Source: Rhynochetos jubatus
Taxonomy: Eukaryota; Chordata; Aves; Eurypygiformes; Rhynochetidae
Direction of reading: 5' to 3'
DNA: 64,000 bases
Assembly: GCA_027574665.1 (NCBI GenBank)
Contig: CM050676.1
Coordinates: 6,934,157 to 6,998,156, forward strand
Shown here piece after piece: positions 20,297 through 33,600 of this stretch (the stretch's first letter is position 1; each line of letters begins with the position of its first letter). A program made the translations under genes and the position numbers. The notes under the pieces are model-generated. The model did no database searches. It saw only the letters and a program-made list of their open reading frames with translations, and had not been told where the DNA came from.

Positions 20297-23200
20297 TTGC
20301 AAGCAACACAGCGATCCGGCTGCTCTGGCACGCAGTGCTCTGCAAGGGCGCAGCAAGAAGGGACAAGAAATTCTCTCCTAACTCTTTCTGTTTGGTCGCA
20401 TTACAGTGCTGCTTCAGATGTCCGTGTTCGGGCAGACGCTTCAACGAGCCGCGCATTCGAGCCTCTCCGAGCCTGTTAGCACAGAGAAGGTGACCCTGTG
20501 GATTTCGACTTTCCCGGGGATCCAGAGCTCTGTCTTAAGAGGCATGCAGTGCTCTGCCAAAACAAACAAGGTTTCGCTAAGAAATTCCCTCGTAGCTCTT
20601 TCCCTTTTGGAGGAAAAGGGAGAGGTTTGTTTCTAAGCTTTGCAAGCGGTCCCGCGCTCTGCCGAAAAGGGAACGAACTGCTAGAGCACAGCGAGAGAAA
20701 ACAGCGTAAGCAATTCCTTCCTAGCTCTTTCTGTTGCCGAGGAACTGTGGCACTGTTGGAAGTGGAGATTGCAAGCAACACAGCGATCCGGCTGCTCTGG
20801 CACGCAGTGCTCTGCAAAGGCGCAGCAAGAAGGGACAAGAAATTCTCTCCTAACTCTTTCTGTTTGGTCGCATTACAGTGCTGCTTCAGATGTCCGTGTT
20901 CGGGCAGACGCTTCAACGAGCCGCGCATTCGAGCCTCTCCGAGCCTGTTAGCACAGAGAAGGTGACCCTGTGGATTTCGACTTTCCCGGGGATACAGAGC
21001 TCTGTCTTAAGAGGCATGCAGTGCTCTGCCAAAACAAACAAGGTTTCGCTAAGAAATTCCCTCGTAGCTCTTTCCCTTTTGGAGGAAAAGGGAGAGGTTT
21101 GTTTCTAAGCTTTGCAAGCGGTCCCGCGCTCTGCCGAAAAGGGAACGAACTGCTAGAGCACAGCGAGAGAAAACAGCGCAAGCAATTCCTTCCTAGCTCT
21201 TTCTGTTGCCGAGGAACTGTGGCACTGTTGGAACTGGAGATTGCAAGCAACACAGCGATCCGGCTGCTCTGGCACGCAGTGCTCTGCAAAGGCGCAGCAA
21301 GAAGGGACAAGAAATTCTCTCCTAACTCTTTCTGTTTGGTCGCATTACAGTGCTGCTTCAGATGTCCGTGTTCGGGCAGACGCTTCAACGAGCCGCGCAT
21401 TCGAGCCTCTCCGAGCCTGTTAGCACAGAGAAGGTGACCCTGTGGATTTCGACTTTCGCGGGGATACAGAGCTCTGTCTTAAGAGGCATGCAGTGCTCTG
21501 CCAAAACAAACAAGGTTTCGCTAAGAAATTCCCTCGTAGCTCTTTCCCTTTTGGAGGAAAAGGGAGAGGTTTGTTTCTAAGCTTTGCAAGCGGTCCCGCG
21601 CTCTGCCGAAAAGGGAACGAACTGCTGGAGCACAGCGAGAGAAAACAGCGTAAGCAATTCCTTCCTAGCTCTTTCTGTTGCCGAGGAACTGTGGCACTGT
21701 TGGAAGTGGAGATTGCAAGCAACACAGCGATCCGGCTGCTCTGGCACGCAGTGCTCTGCAAGGGCGCAGCAAGAAGGGACAAGAAATTCTCTCCTAACTC
21801 TTTCTGTTTGGTCGCATTACAGTGCTGCTTCAGATGTCCGTGTTCGGGCAGACGCTTCAACGAGCCGCGCATTCGAGCCTCTCCGAGCCTGTTAGCACAG
21901 AGAAGGTGACCCTGTGGATTTCGACTTTCCCGGGGATACAGAGCTCTGTCTTAAGAGGCATGCAGTGCTCTGCCAAAACAAACAAGGTTTCCCTAAGAAA
22001 TTCCCTCGTAGCTCTTTCCCTTTTGGAGGAAAAGGGAGAGGTTTGTTTCTAAGCTTTGCAAGCGGTCCCGCGCTCTGCCGAAAAGGGAACGAACTGCTAG
22101 AGCACAGCGAGAGAAAACAGCGTAAGCAATTCCTTCCTAGCTCTTTCTGTTGCCGAGGAACTGTGGCACTGTTGGAAGTGGAGATTGCAAGCAACACAGC
22201 GATCCGGCTGCTCTGGCACGCAGTGCTCTGCAAAGGCGCAGCAAGAAGGGACAAGAAATTCTCTCCTAACTCTTTCTGTTTGGTCGCATTACAGTGCTGC
22301 TTCAGATGTCCGTGTTCGGGCAGACGCTTCAACGAGCCGCGCATTCCAGCCTCTCCGAGCCTGTTAGCACAGAGAAGGTGACCCTGTGGATTTCGACTTT
22401 CCCGGGGATCCAGAGCTCTGTCTTAAGAGGCATGCAGTGCTCTGCCAAAACAAACAAGGTTTCGCTAAGAAATTCCCTCGTAGCTCTTTCCCTTTTGGAG
22501 GAAAAGGGAGAGGTTTGTTTCTAAGCTTTGCAAGCGGTCCCGCGCTCTGCCGAAAAGGGAACGAACTGCTAGAGCACAGCGAGAGAAAACAGCGTAAGCA
22601 ATTCCTTCCTAGCTCTTTCTGTTGCCGAGGAACTGTGGCACTGTTGGAACTGGAGATTGCAAGCAACACAGCGATCCGGCTGCTCTGGCACGCAGTGCTC
22701 TGCAAAGGCGCAGCAAGAAGGGACAAGAAATTCTCTCCTAACTCTTTCTGTTTGGTCGCATTACAGTGCTGCTTCAGATGTCCGTGTTCGGGCAGACGCT
22801 TCAACGAGCCGCGCATTCGAGCCTCTCCGAGCCTGTTAGCACAGAGAAGGTGACCCTGTGGATTTCGACTTTCCCGGGGATAGAGAGCTCTGTCTTAAGA
22901 GGCATGCAGTGCTCTGCCAAAACAAACAAGGTTTCGCTAAGAAATTCCCTCGTAGCTCTTTCCCTTTTGGAGGAAAAGGGAGAGGTTTGTTTCTAAGCTT
23001 TGCAAGCGGTCCCGCGCTCTGCCGAAAAGGGAACGAACTGCTAGAGCACAGCGAGAGAAAACAGCGTAAGCAATTCCTTCCTAGCTCTTTCTGTTGCCGA
23101 GGAACTGTGGCACTGTTGGAACTGGAGATTGCAAGCAACACAGCGATCCGGCTGCTCTGGCACGCAGTGCTCTGCAAAGGCGCAGCAAGAAGGGACAAGA

Positions 23201-26200
23201 AATTCTCTCCTAACTCTTTCTGTTTGGTCGCATTACAGTGCTGCTTCAGATGTCCGTGTTCGGGCAGACGCTTCAACGAGCCGCGCATTCGAGCCTCTCC
23301 GAGCCTGTTAGCACAGAGAAGGTGACCCTGTGGATTTCGACTTTCCCGGGGATAGAGAGCTCTGTCTTAAGAGGCATGCAGTGCTCTGCCAAAACAAACA
23401 AGGTTTCGCTAAGAAATTCCCTCGTAGCTCTTTCCCTTTTGGAGGAAAAGGGAGAGGTTTGTTTCTAAGCTTTGCAAGCGGTCCCGCGCTCTGCCGAAAA
23501 GGGAACGAACTGCTAGAGCACAGCGAGAGAAAACAGCGCAAGCAATTCCTTCCTAGCTCTTTCTGTTGCCGAGGAACTGTGGCACTGTTGGAACTGGAGA
23601 TTGCAAGCAACACAGCGATCCGGCTGCTCTGGCACGCAGTGCTCTGCAAAGGCGCAGCAAGAAGGGACAAGAAATTCTCTCCTAACTCTTTCTCTTTGGT
23701 CGCATTACAGTGCTGCTTCAGATGTCCGTGTTCGGGCAGACGCTTCAACGAGCCGCGCATTCGAGCCTCTCCGAGCCTGTTAGCACAGAGAAGGTGACCC
23801 TGTGGATTTCGACTTTCGCGGGGATACAGAGCTCTGTCTTAAGAGGCATGCAGTGCTCTGCCAAAACAAACAAGGTTTCCCTAAGAAATTCCCTCGTAGC
23901 TCTTTCCCTTTTGGAGGAAAAGGGAGAGGTTTGTTTCTAAGCTTTGCAAGCGGTCCCGCGCTCTGCCGAAAAGGGAACGAACTGCTAGAGCACAGCGAGA
24001 GAAAACAGCGCAAGCAATTCCTTCCTAGCTCTTTCTGTTGCCGAGGAACTGTGGCACTGTTGGAAGTGGAGATTGCAAGCAACACAGCGATCCGGCTGCT
24101 CTGGCACGCAGTGCTCTGCAAAGGCGCAGCAAGAAGGGACAAGAAATTCTCTCCTAACTCTTTCTGTTTGGTCGCATTACAGTGCTGCTTCAGATGTCCG
24201 TGTTCGGGCAGACGCTTCAACGAGCCGCGCATTCGAGCCTCTCCGAGCCTGTTAGCACAGAGAAGGTGACCCTGTGGATTTCGACTTTCGCGGGGATACA
24301 GAGCTCTGTCTTAAGAGGCATGCAGTGCTCTGCCAAAACAAACAAGGTTTCGCTAAGAAATTCCCTCGTAGCTCTTTCCCTTTTGGAGGAAAAGGGAGAG
24401 GTTTGTTTCTAAGCTTTGCAAGCGGTCCCGCGCTCTGCCGAAAAGGGAACGAACTGCTAGAGCACAGCGAGAGAAAACAGCGCAAGCAATTCCTTCCTAG
24501 CTCTTTCTGTTGCCGAGGAACTGTGGCACTGTTGGAACTGGAGATTGCAAGCAACACAGCGATCCGGCTGCTCTGGCACGCAGTGCTCTGCAAAGGCGCA
24601 GCAAGAAGGGACAAGAAATTCTCTCCTAACTCTTTCTCTTTGGTCGCATTACAGTGCTGCTTCAGATGTCCGTGTTCGGGCAGACGCTTCAACGAGCCGC
24701 GCATTCGAGCCTCTCCGAGCCTGTTAGCACAGAGAAGGTGTCCCCCTGGATTTCGACTTTCGCGGGGATACAGAGCTCTGTCTTAAGAGGCATGCAGTGC
24801 TCTGCCAAAACAAACAAGGTTTCGCTAAGAAATTCCCTCGTAGCTCTTTCCCTTTTGGAGGAAAAGGGAGAGGTTTGTTTCTAAGCTTTGCAAGCGGTCC
24901 CGCGCTCTGCCGAAAAGGGAACGAACTGCTAGAGCACAGCGAGAGAAAACAGCGCAAGCAATTCCTTCCTAGCTCTTTCTGTTGCCGAGGAACTGTGGCA
25001 CTGTTGGAAGTGGAGATTGCAAGCAACACAGCGATCCGGCTGCTCTGGCACGCAGTGCTCTGCAAAGGCGCAGCAAGAAGGGACAAGAAATTCTCTCCTA
25101 ACTCTTTCTGTTTGGTCGCATTACAGTGCTGCTTCAGATGTCCGTGTTCGGGCAGACGCTTCAACGAGCCGCGCATTCGAGCCTCTCCGAGCCTGTTAGC
25201 ACAGAGAAGGTGACCCTGTGGATTTCGACTTTCGCGGGGATACAGAGCTCTGTCTTAAGAGGCATGCAGTGCTCTGCCAAAACAAACAAGGTTTCGCTAA
25301 GAAATTCCCTCGTAGCTCTTTCCCTTTTGGAGGAAAAGGGAGAGGTTTGTTTCTAAGCTTTGCAAGCGGTCCCGCGCTCTGCCGAAAAGGGAACGAACTG
25401 CTAGAGCACAGCGAGAGAAAACAGCGCAAGCAATTCCTTCCTAGCTCTTTCTGTTGCCGAGGAACTGTGGCACTGTTGGAACTGGAGATTGCAAGCAACA
25501 CAGCGATCCGGCTGCTCTGGCACGCAGTGCTCTGCAAAGGCGCAGCAAGAAGGGACAAGAAATTCTCTCCTAACTCTTTCTGTTTGGTCGCATTACAGTG
25601 CTGCTTCAGATGTCCGTGTTCGGGCAGACGCTTCAACGAGCCGCGCATTCGAGCCTCTCCGAGCCTGTTAGCACAGAGAAGGTGACCCTGTGGATTTCGA
25701 CTTTCCCGGGGATCCAGAGCTCTGTCTTAAGAGGCATGCAGTGCTCTGCCAAAACAAACAAGGTTTCGCTAAGAAATTCCCTCGTAGCTCTTTCCCTTTT
25801 GGAGGAAAAGGGAGAGGTTTGTTTCTAAGCTTTGCAAGCGGTCCCGCGCTCTGCCGAAAAGGGAACGAACTGCTAGAGCACAGCGAGAGAAAACAGCGCA
25901 AGCAATTCCTTCCTAGCTCTTTCTGTTGCCGAGGAACTGTGGCACTGTTGGAACTGGAGATTGCAAGCAACACAGCGATCCGGCTGCTCTGGCACGCAGT
26001 GCTCTGCAAAGGCGCAGCAAGAAGGGACAAGAAATTCTCTCCTAACTCTTTCTCTTTGGTCGCATTACAGTGCTGCTTCAGATGTCCGTGTTCGGGCAGA
26101 CGCTTCAACGAGCCGCGCATTCCAGCCTCTCCGAGCCTGTTAGCACAGAGAAGGTGTCCCCCTGGATTTCGACTTTCGCGGGGATACAGAGCTCTGTCTT

Positions 26201-28320
26201 AAGAGGCATGCAGTGCTCTGCCAAAACAAACAAGGTTTCGCTAAGAAATTCCCTCGTAGCTCTTTCCCTTTTGGAGGAAAAGGGAGAGGTTTGTTTCTAA
26301 GCTTTGCAAGCGGTCCCGCGCTCTGCCGAAAAGGGAACGAACTGCTAGAGCACAGCGAGAGAAAACAGCGCAAGCAATTCCTTCCTAGCTCTTTCTGTTG
26401 CCGAGGAACTGTGGCACTGTTGGAAGTGGAGATTGCAAGCAACACAGCGATCCGGCTGCTCTGGCACGCAGTGCTCTGCAAAGGCGCAGCAAGAAGGGAC
26501 AAGAAATTCTCTCCTAACTCTTTCTGTTTGGTCGCATTACAGTGCTGCTTCAGATGTCCGTGTTCGGGCAGACGCTTCAACGAGCCGCGCATTCGAGCCT
26601 CTCCGAGCCTGTTAGCACAGAGAAGGTGACCCTGTGGATTTCGACTTTCCCGGGGATACAGAGCTCTGTCTTAAGAGGCATGCAGTGCTCTGCCAAAACA
26701 AACAAGGTTTCCCTAAGAAATTCCCTCGTAGCTCTTTCCCTTTTGGAGGAAAAGGGAGAGGTTTGTTTCTAAGCTTTGCAAGCGGTTCCGCGCTCTGCCG
26801 AAAAGGGAACGAACTGCTAGAGCACAGCGAGAGAAAACAGCGCAAGCAATTCCTTCCTAGCTCTTTCTGTTGCCGAGGAACTGTGGCACTGTTGGAAGTG
26901 GAGATTGCAAGCAACACAGCGATCCGGCTGCTCTGGCACGCAGTGCTCTGCAAAGGCGCAGCAAGAAGGGACAAGAAATTCTCTCCTAACTCTTTCTGTT
27001 TGGTCGCATTACAGTGCTGCTTCAGATGGCCGTGTTCGGGCAGACGCTTCAACGAGCCGCGCATTCGAGCCTCTCCGAGCCTGTTAGCACAGAGAAGGTG
27101 ACCCTGTGGATTTCGACTTTCGCGGGGATACAGAGCTCTGTCTTAAGAGGCATGCAGTGCTCTGCCAAAACAAACAAGGTTTCGCTAAGAAATTCCCTCG
27201 TAGCTCTTTCCCTTTTGGAGGAAAAGGGAGAGGTTTGTTTCTAAGCTTTGCAAGCGGTCCCGCGCTCTGCCGAAAAGGGAACGAACTGCTAGAGCACAGC
27301 GAGAGAAAACAGCGCAAGCAATTCCTTCCTAGCTCTTTCTGTTGCCGAGGAACTGTGGCACTGTTGGAAGTGGAGATTGCAAGCAACACAGCGATCCGGC
27401 TGCTCTGGCACGCAGTGCTCTGCAAAGGCGCAGCAAGAAGGGACAAGAAATTCTCTCCTAACTCTTTCTGTTTGGTCGCATTACAGTGCTGCTTCAGATG
27501 TCCGTGTTCGAGCAGACGCTTCAACGAGCCGCGCATTCCAGACTCTCCGAGCCTGTTAGCACAGAGAAGGTGACCCTGTGGATTTCGACTTTCCCGGGGA
27601 TAGAGAGCTCTGTCTTAAGAGGCATGCAGTGCTCTGCCAAAACAAACAAGGTTTCGCTAAGAAATTCCCTCGTAGCTCTTTCCCTTTTGGAGGAAAAGGG
27701 AGAGGTTTGTTTCTAAGCTTTGCAAGCGGTCCCGCGCTCTGCCGAAAAGGGAACGAACTGCTAGAGCACAGCGAGAGAAAACAGCGCAAGCAATTCCTTC
27801 CTAGCTCTTTCTGTTGCCGAGGAACTGTGGCACTGTTGGAAGTGGAGATTGCAAGCAACACAGCGATCCGGCTGCTCTGGCACGCAGTGCTCTGCAAAGG
27901 CGCAGCAAGAAGGGACAAGAAATTCTCTCCTAACTCTTTCTGTTTGGTCGCATTACAGTGCTGCTTCAGATGTCCGTGTTCGGGCAGACGCTTCAACGAG
28001 CCGCGCATTCGAGCCTCTCCGAGCCTGTTAGCACAGAGAAGGTGACCCTGTGGATTTCGACTTTCCCGGTGATACAGAGCTCTGTCTTAAGAGGCATGCA
28101 GTGCTCTGCCAAAACAAACAAGGTTTCGCTAAGAAATTCCCTCGTAGCTCTTTCCCTTTTGGAGGAAAAGGGAGAGGTTTGTTTCTAAGCTTTGCAAGCG
28201 GTCCCGCGCTCTGCCGAAAAGGGAACGAACTGCTAGAGCACAGCGAGAGAAAACAGCGCAAGCAATTCCTTCCTAGCTCTTTCTGTTGCCGAGGAACTGT
28301 GGCACTCTTGGAACTGGAGA
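20297..28320 (+). repeat. Mixed satellite segment without a clear short HOR period
   Basis: Alleles from several other blocks are interleaved here. The three-substitution patch occurs at 24741-24746 and 26157-26162, and 355T at 26787. The stretch at about 25.9-26.9 kb matches 6.1-7.1 kb at a 42-monomer (19,824-bp) offset. The last 94C monomer of the window is at 26054. G222T is at 28070. Confidence 0.65.
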
Positions 28321-30680
28321 TTGCAAGCAAGACAGCGATCCGGCTGCTCTGGCACGCAGTGCTCTGCAAAGGCGCAGCAAGAAGGGACAAGAAATTCTCT
28401 CCTAACTCTTTCTGTTTGGTCGCATTACAGTGCTGCTTCAGATGTCCGTGTTCGGGCAGACGCTTCAACGAGCCGCGCATTCGAGCCTCTCCGAGCCTGT
28501 TAGCACAGAGAAGGTGACCCTGTGGATTTCGACTTTCGCGGGGATACAGAGCTCTGTCTTAAGAGGCATGCAGTGCTCTGCCAAAACAAACAAGGTTTCG
28601 CTAAGAAATTCCCTCGTAGCTCTTTCCCTTTTGGAGGAAAAGGGAGAGGTTTGTTTCTAAGCTTTGCAAGCGGTCCCGCGCTCTGCCGAAAAGGGAACGA
28701 ACTGCTAGAGCACAGCGAGAGAAAACAGCGCAAGCAATTCCTTCCTAGCTCTTTCTGTTGCCGAGGAACTGTGGCACTGTTGGAAGTGGAGATTGCAAGC
28801 AACACAGCGATCCGGCTGCTCTGGCACGCAGTGCTCTGCAAAGGCGCAGCAAGAAGGGACAAGAAATTCTCTCCTAACTCTTTCTGTTTGGTCGCATTAC
28901 AGTGCTGCTTCAGATGTCCGTGTTCGAGCAGACGCTTCAACGAGCCGCGCATTCCAGACTCTCCGAGCCTGTTAGCACAGAGAAGGTGACCCTGTGGATT
29001 TCGACTTTCGCGGGGATACAGAGCTCTGTCTTAAGAGGCATGCAGTGCTCTGCCAAAACAAACAAGGTTTCCCTAAGAAATTCCCTCGTAGCTCTTTCCC
29101 TTTTGGAGGAAAAGGGAGAGGTTTGTTTCTAAGCTTTGCAAGCGGTCCCGCGCTCTGCCGAAAAGGGAACGAACTGCTAGAGCACAGCGAGAGAAAACAG
29201 CGCAAGCAATTCCTTCCTAGCTCTTTCTGTTGCCGAGGAACTGTGGCACTGTTGGAAGTGGAGATTGCAAGCAACACAGCGATCCGGCTGCTCTGGCACG
29301 CAGTGCTCTGCAAAGGCGCAGCAAGAAGGGACAAGAAATTCTCTCCTAACTCTTTCTGTTTGCTCGCATTACAGTGCTGCTTCAGATGTCCGTGTTCGGG
29401 CAGACGCTTCAACGAGCCGCGCATTCGAGCCTCTCCGAGCCTGTTAGCACAGAGAAGGTGACCCTGTGGATTTCGACTTTCCCGGGGATCCAGAGCTCTG
29501 TCTTAAGAGGCATGCAGTGCTCTGCCAAAACAAACAAGGTTTCGCTAAGAAATTCCCTCGTAGCTCTTTCCCTTTTGGAGGAAAAGGGAGAGGTTTGTTT
29601 CTAAGCTTTGCAAGCGGTCCCGCGCTCTGCCGAAAAGGGAACGAACTGGTAGAGCACAGCGAGAGAAAACAGCGCAAGCAATTCCTTCCTAGCTCTTTCT
29701 GTTGCCGAGGAACTGTGGCACTGTTGGAAGTGGAGATTGCAAGCAACACAGCGATCCGGCTGCTCTGGCACGCAGTGCTCTGCAAAGGCGCAGCAAGAAG
29801 GGACAAGAAATTCTCTCCTAACTCTTTCTGTTTGGTCGCATTACAGTGCTGCTTCAGATGTCCGTGTTCGAGCAGACGCTTCAACGAGCCGCGCATTCCA
29901 GACTCTCCGAGCCTGTTAGCACAGAGAAGGTGACCCTGTGGATTTCGACTTTCGCGGGGATACAGAGCTCTGTCTTAAGAGGCATGCAGTGCTCTGCCAA
30001 AACAAACAAGGTTTCCCTAAGAAATTCCCTCGTAGCTCTTTCCCTTTTGGAGGAAAAGGGAGAGGTTTGTTTCTAAGCTTTGCAAGCGGTCCCGCGCTCT
30101 GCCGAAAAGGGAACGAACTGCTAGAGCACAGCGAGAGAAAACAGCGCAAGCAATTCCTTCCTAGCTCTTTCTGTTGCCGAGGAACTGTGGCACTGTTGGA
30201 AGTGGAGATTGCAAGCAACACAGCGATCCGGCTGCTCTGGCACGCAGTGCTCTGCAAAGGCGCAGCAAGAAGGGACAAGAAATTCTCTCCTAACTCTTTC
30301 TGTTTGGTCGCATTACAGTGCTGCTTCAGATGTCCGTGTTCGGGCAGACGCTTCAACGAGCCGCGCATTCGAGCCTCTCCGAGCCTGTTAGCACAGAGAA
30401 GGTGACCCTGTGGATTTCGACTTTCCCGGGGATCCAGAGCTCTGTCTTAAGAGGCATGCAGTGCTCTGCCAAAACAAACAAGGTTTCGCTAAGAAATTCC
30501 CTCGTAGCTCTTTCCCTTTTGGAGGAAAAGGGAGAGGTTTGTTTCTAAGCTTTGCAAGCGGTCCCGCGCTCTGCCGAAAAGGGAACGAACTGGTAGAGCA
30601 CAGCGAGAGAAAACAGCGCAAGCAATTCCTTCCTAGCTCTTTCTGTTGCCGAGGAACTGTGGCACTGTTGGAACTGGAGA
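28321..30680 (+). repeat. Local dimeric higher-order pattern (period 944 bp)
   Basis: Monomers alternate between the linked 135A/163C/166A haplotype (28927 and 29871) and 280C monomers. The rare 385G (GGTAGAG) recurs at 29649 and 30593, exactly two monomers apart. Confidence 0.7.
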
Positions 30681-33600
30681 TTGCAAGCAACACAGCGATC
30701 CGGCTGCTCTGGCACGCAGTGCTCTGCAAAGGCGCAGCAAGAAGGGACAAGAAATTCTCTCCTAACTCTTTCTGTTTGGTCGCATTACAGTGCTGCTTCA
30801 GATGGCCGTGTTCGGGCAGACGCTTCAACGAGCCGCGCATTCGAGCCTCTCCGAGCCTGTTAGCACAGAGAAGGTGACCCTGTGGATTTCGACTTTCCCG
30901 GGGATACAGAGCTCTGTCTTAAGAGGCATGCAGTGCTCTGCCAAAACAAACAAGGTTTCGCTAAGAAATTCCCTCGTAGCTCTTTCCCTTTTGGAGGAAA
31001 AGGGAGAGGTTTGTTTCTAAGCTTTGCAAGCGGTCCCGCGCTCTGCCGAAAAGGGAACGAACTGCTAGAGCACAGCGAGAGAAAACAGCGCAAGCAATTC
31101 CTTCCTAGCTCTTTCTGTTGCCGAGGAACTGTGGCACTGTTGGAACTGGAGATTGCAAGCAACACAGCGATCCGGCTGCTCTGGCACGCAGTGCTCTGCA
31201 AAGGCGCAGCAAGAAGGGACAAGAAATTCTCTCCTAACTCTTTCTGTTTGGTCGCATTACAGTGCTGCTTCAGATGTCCGTGTTCGGGCAGACGCTTCAA
31301 CGAGCCGCGCATTCGAGCCTCTCCGAGCCTGTTAGCACAGAGAAGGTGACCCTGTGGATTTCGACTTTCCCGGGGATACAGAGCTCTGTCTTAAGAGGCA
31401 TGCAGTGCTCTGCCAAAACAAACAAGGTTTCGCTAAGAAATTCCCTCGTAGCTCTTTCCCTTTTGGAGGAAAAGGGAGAGGTTTGTTTCTAAGCTTTGCA
31501 AGCGGTCCCGCGCTCTGCCGAAAAGGGAACGAACTGCTAGAGCACAGCGAGAGAAAACAGCGCAAGCAATTCCTTCCTAGCTCTTTCTGTTGCCGAGGAA
31601 CTGTGGCACTGTTGGAACTGGAGATTGCAAGCAACACAGCGATCCGGCTGCTCTGGCACGCAGTGCTCTGCAAAGGCGCAGCAAGAAGGGACAAGAAATT
31701 CTCTCCTAACTCTTTCTGTTTGGTCGCATTACAGTGCTGCTTCAGATGTCCGTGTTCGGGCAGACGCTTCAACGAGCCGCGCATTCCAGCCTCTCCGAGC
31801 CTGTTAGCACAGAGAAGGTGACCCTGTGGATTTCGACTTTCCCGGGGATACAGAGCTCTGTCTTAAGAGGCATGCAGTGCTCTGCCAAAACAAACAAGGT
31901 TTCGCTAAGAAATTCCCTCGTAGCTCTTTCCCTTTTGGAGGAAAAGGGAGAGCTTTGTTTCTAAGCTTTGCAAGCGGTCCCGCGCTCTGCCGAAAAGGGA
32001 ACGAACTGCTAGAGCACAGCGAGAGAAAACAGCGCAAGCAATTCCTTCCTAGCTCTTTCTGTTGCCGAGGAACTGTGGCACTGTTGGAAGTGGAGATTGC
32101 AAGCAACACAGCGATCCGGCTGCTCTGGCACGCAGTGCTCTGCAAAGGCGCAGCAAGAAGGGACAAGAAATTCTCTCCTAACTCTTTCTGTTTGGTCGCA
32201 TTACAGTGCTGCTTCAGATGGCCGTGTTCGGGCAGACGCTTCAACGAGCCGCGCATTCGAGCCTCTCCGAGCCTGTTAGCACAGAGAAGGTGACCCTGTG
32301 GATTTCGACTTTCCCGGGGATACAGAGCTCTGTCTTAAGAGGCATGCAGTGCTCTGCCAAAACAAACAAGGTTTCGCTAAGAAATTCCCTCGTAGCTCTT
32401 TCCCTTTTGGAGGAAAAGGGAGAGGTTTGTTTCTAAGCTTTGCAAGCGGTCCCGCGCTCTGCCGAAAAGGGAACGAACTGCTAGAGCACAGCGAGAGAAA
32501 ACAGCGCAAGCAATTCCTTCCTAGCTCTTTCTGTTGCCGAGGAACTGTGGCACTGTTGGAACTGGAGATTGCAAGCAACACAGCGATCCGGCTGCTCTGG
32601 CACGCAGTGCTCTGCAAAGGCGCAGCAAGAAGGGACAAGAAATTCTCTCCTAACTCTTTCTGTTTGGTCGCATTACAGTGCTGCTTCAGATGGCCGTGTT
32701 CGGGCAGACGCTTCAACGAGCCGCGCATTCGAGCCTCTCCGAGCCTGTTAGCACAGAGAAGGTGACCCTGTGGATTTCGACTTTCCCGGGGATACAGAGC
32801 TCTGTCTTAAGAGGCATGCAGTGCTCTGCCAAAACAAACAAGGTTTCGCTAAGAAATTCCCTCGTAGCTCTTTCCCTTTTGGAGGAAAAGGGAGAGGTTT
32901 GTTTCTAAGCTTTGCAAGCGGTCCCGCGCTCTGCCGAAAAGGGAACGAACTGCTAGAGCACAGCGAGAGAAAACAGCGCAAGCAATTCCTTCCTAGCTCT
33001 TTCTGTTGCCGAGGAACTGTGGCACTGTTGGAACTGGAGATTGCAAGCAACACAGCGATCCGGCTGCTCTGGCACGCAGTGCTCTGCAAAGGCGCAGCAA
33101 GAAGGGACAAGAAATTCTCTCCTAACTCTTTCTGTTTGGTCGCATTACAGTGCTGCTTCAGATGTCCGTGTTCGGGCAGACGCTTCAACGAGCCGCGCAT
33201 TCGAGCCTCTCCGAGCCTGTTAGCACAGAGAAGGTGACCCTGTGGATTTCGACTTTCCCGGGGATACAGAGCTCTGTCTTAAGAGGCATGCAGTGCTCTG
33301 CCAAAACAAACAAGGTTTCGCTAAGAAATTCCCTCGTAGCTCTTTCCCTTTTGGAGGAAAAGGGAGAGGTTTGTTTCTAAGCTTTGCAAGCGGTCCCGCG
33401 CTCTGCCGAAAAGGGAACGAACTGCTAGAGCACAGCGAGAGAAAACAGCGCAAGCAATTCCTTCCTAGCTCTTTCTGTTGCCGAGGAACTGTGGCACTGT
33501 TGGAACTGGAGATTGCAAGCAACACAGCGATCCGGCTGCTCTGGCACGCAGTGCTCTGCAAAGGCGCAGCAAGAAGGGACAAGAAATTCTCTCCTAACTC

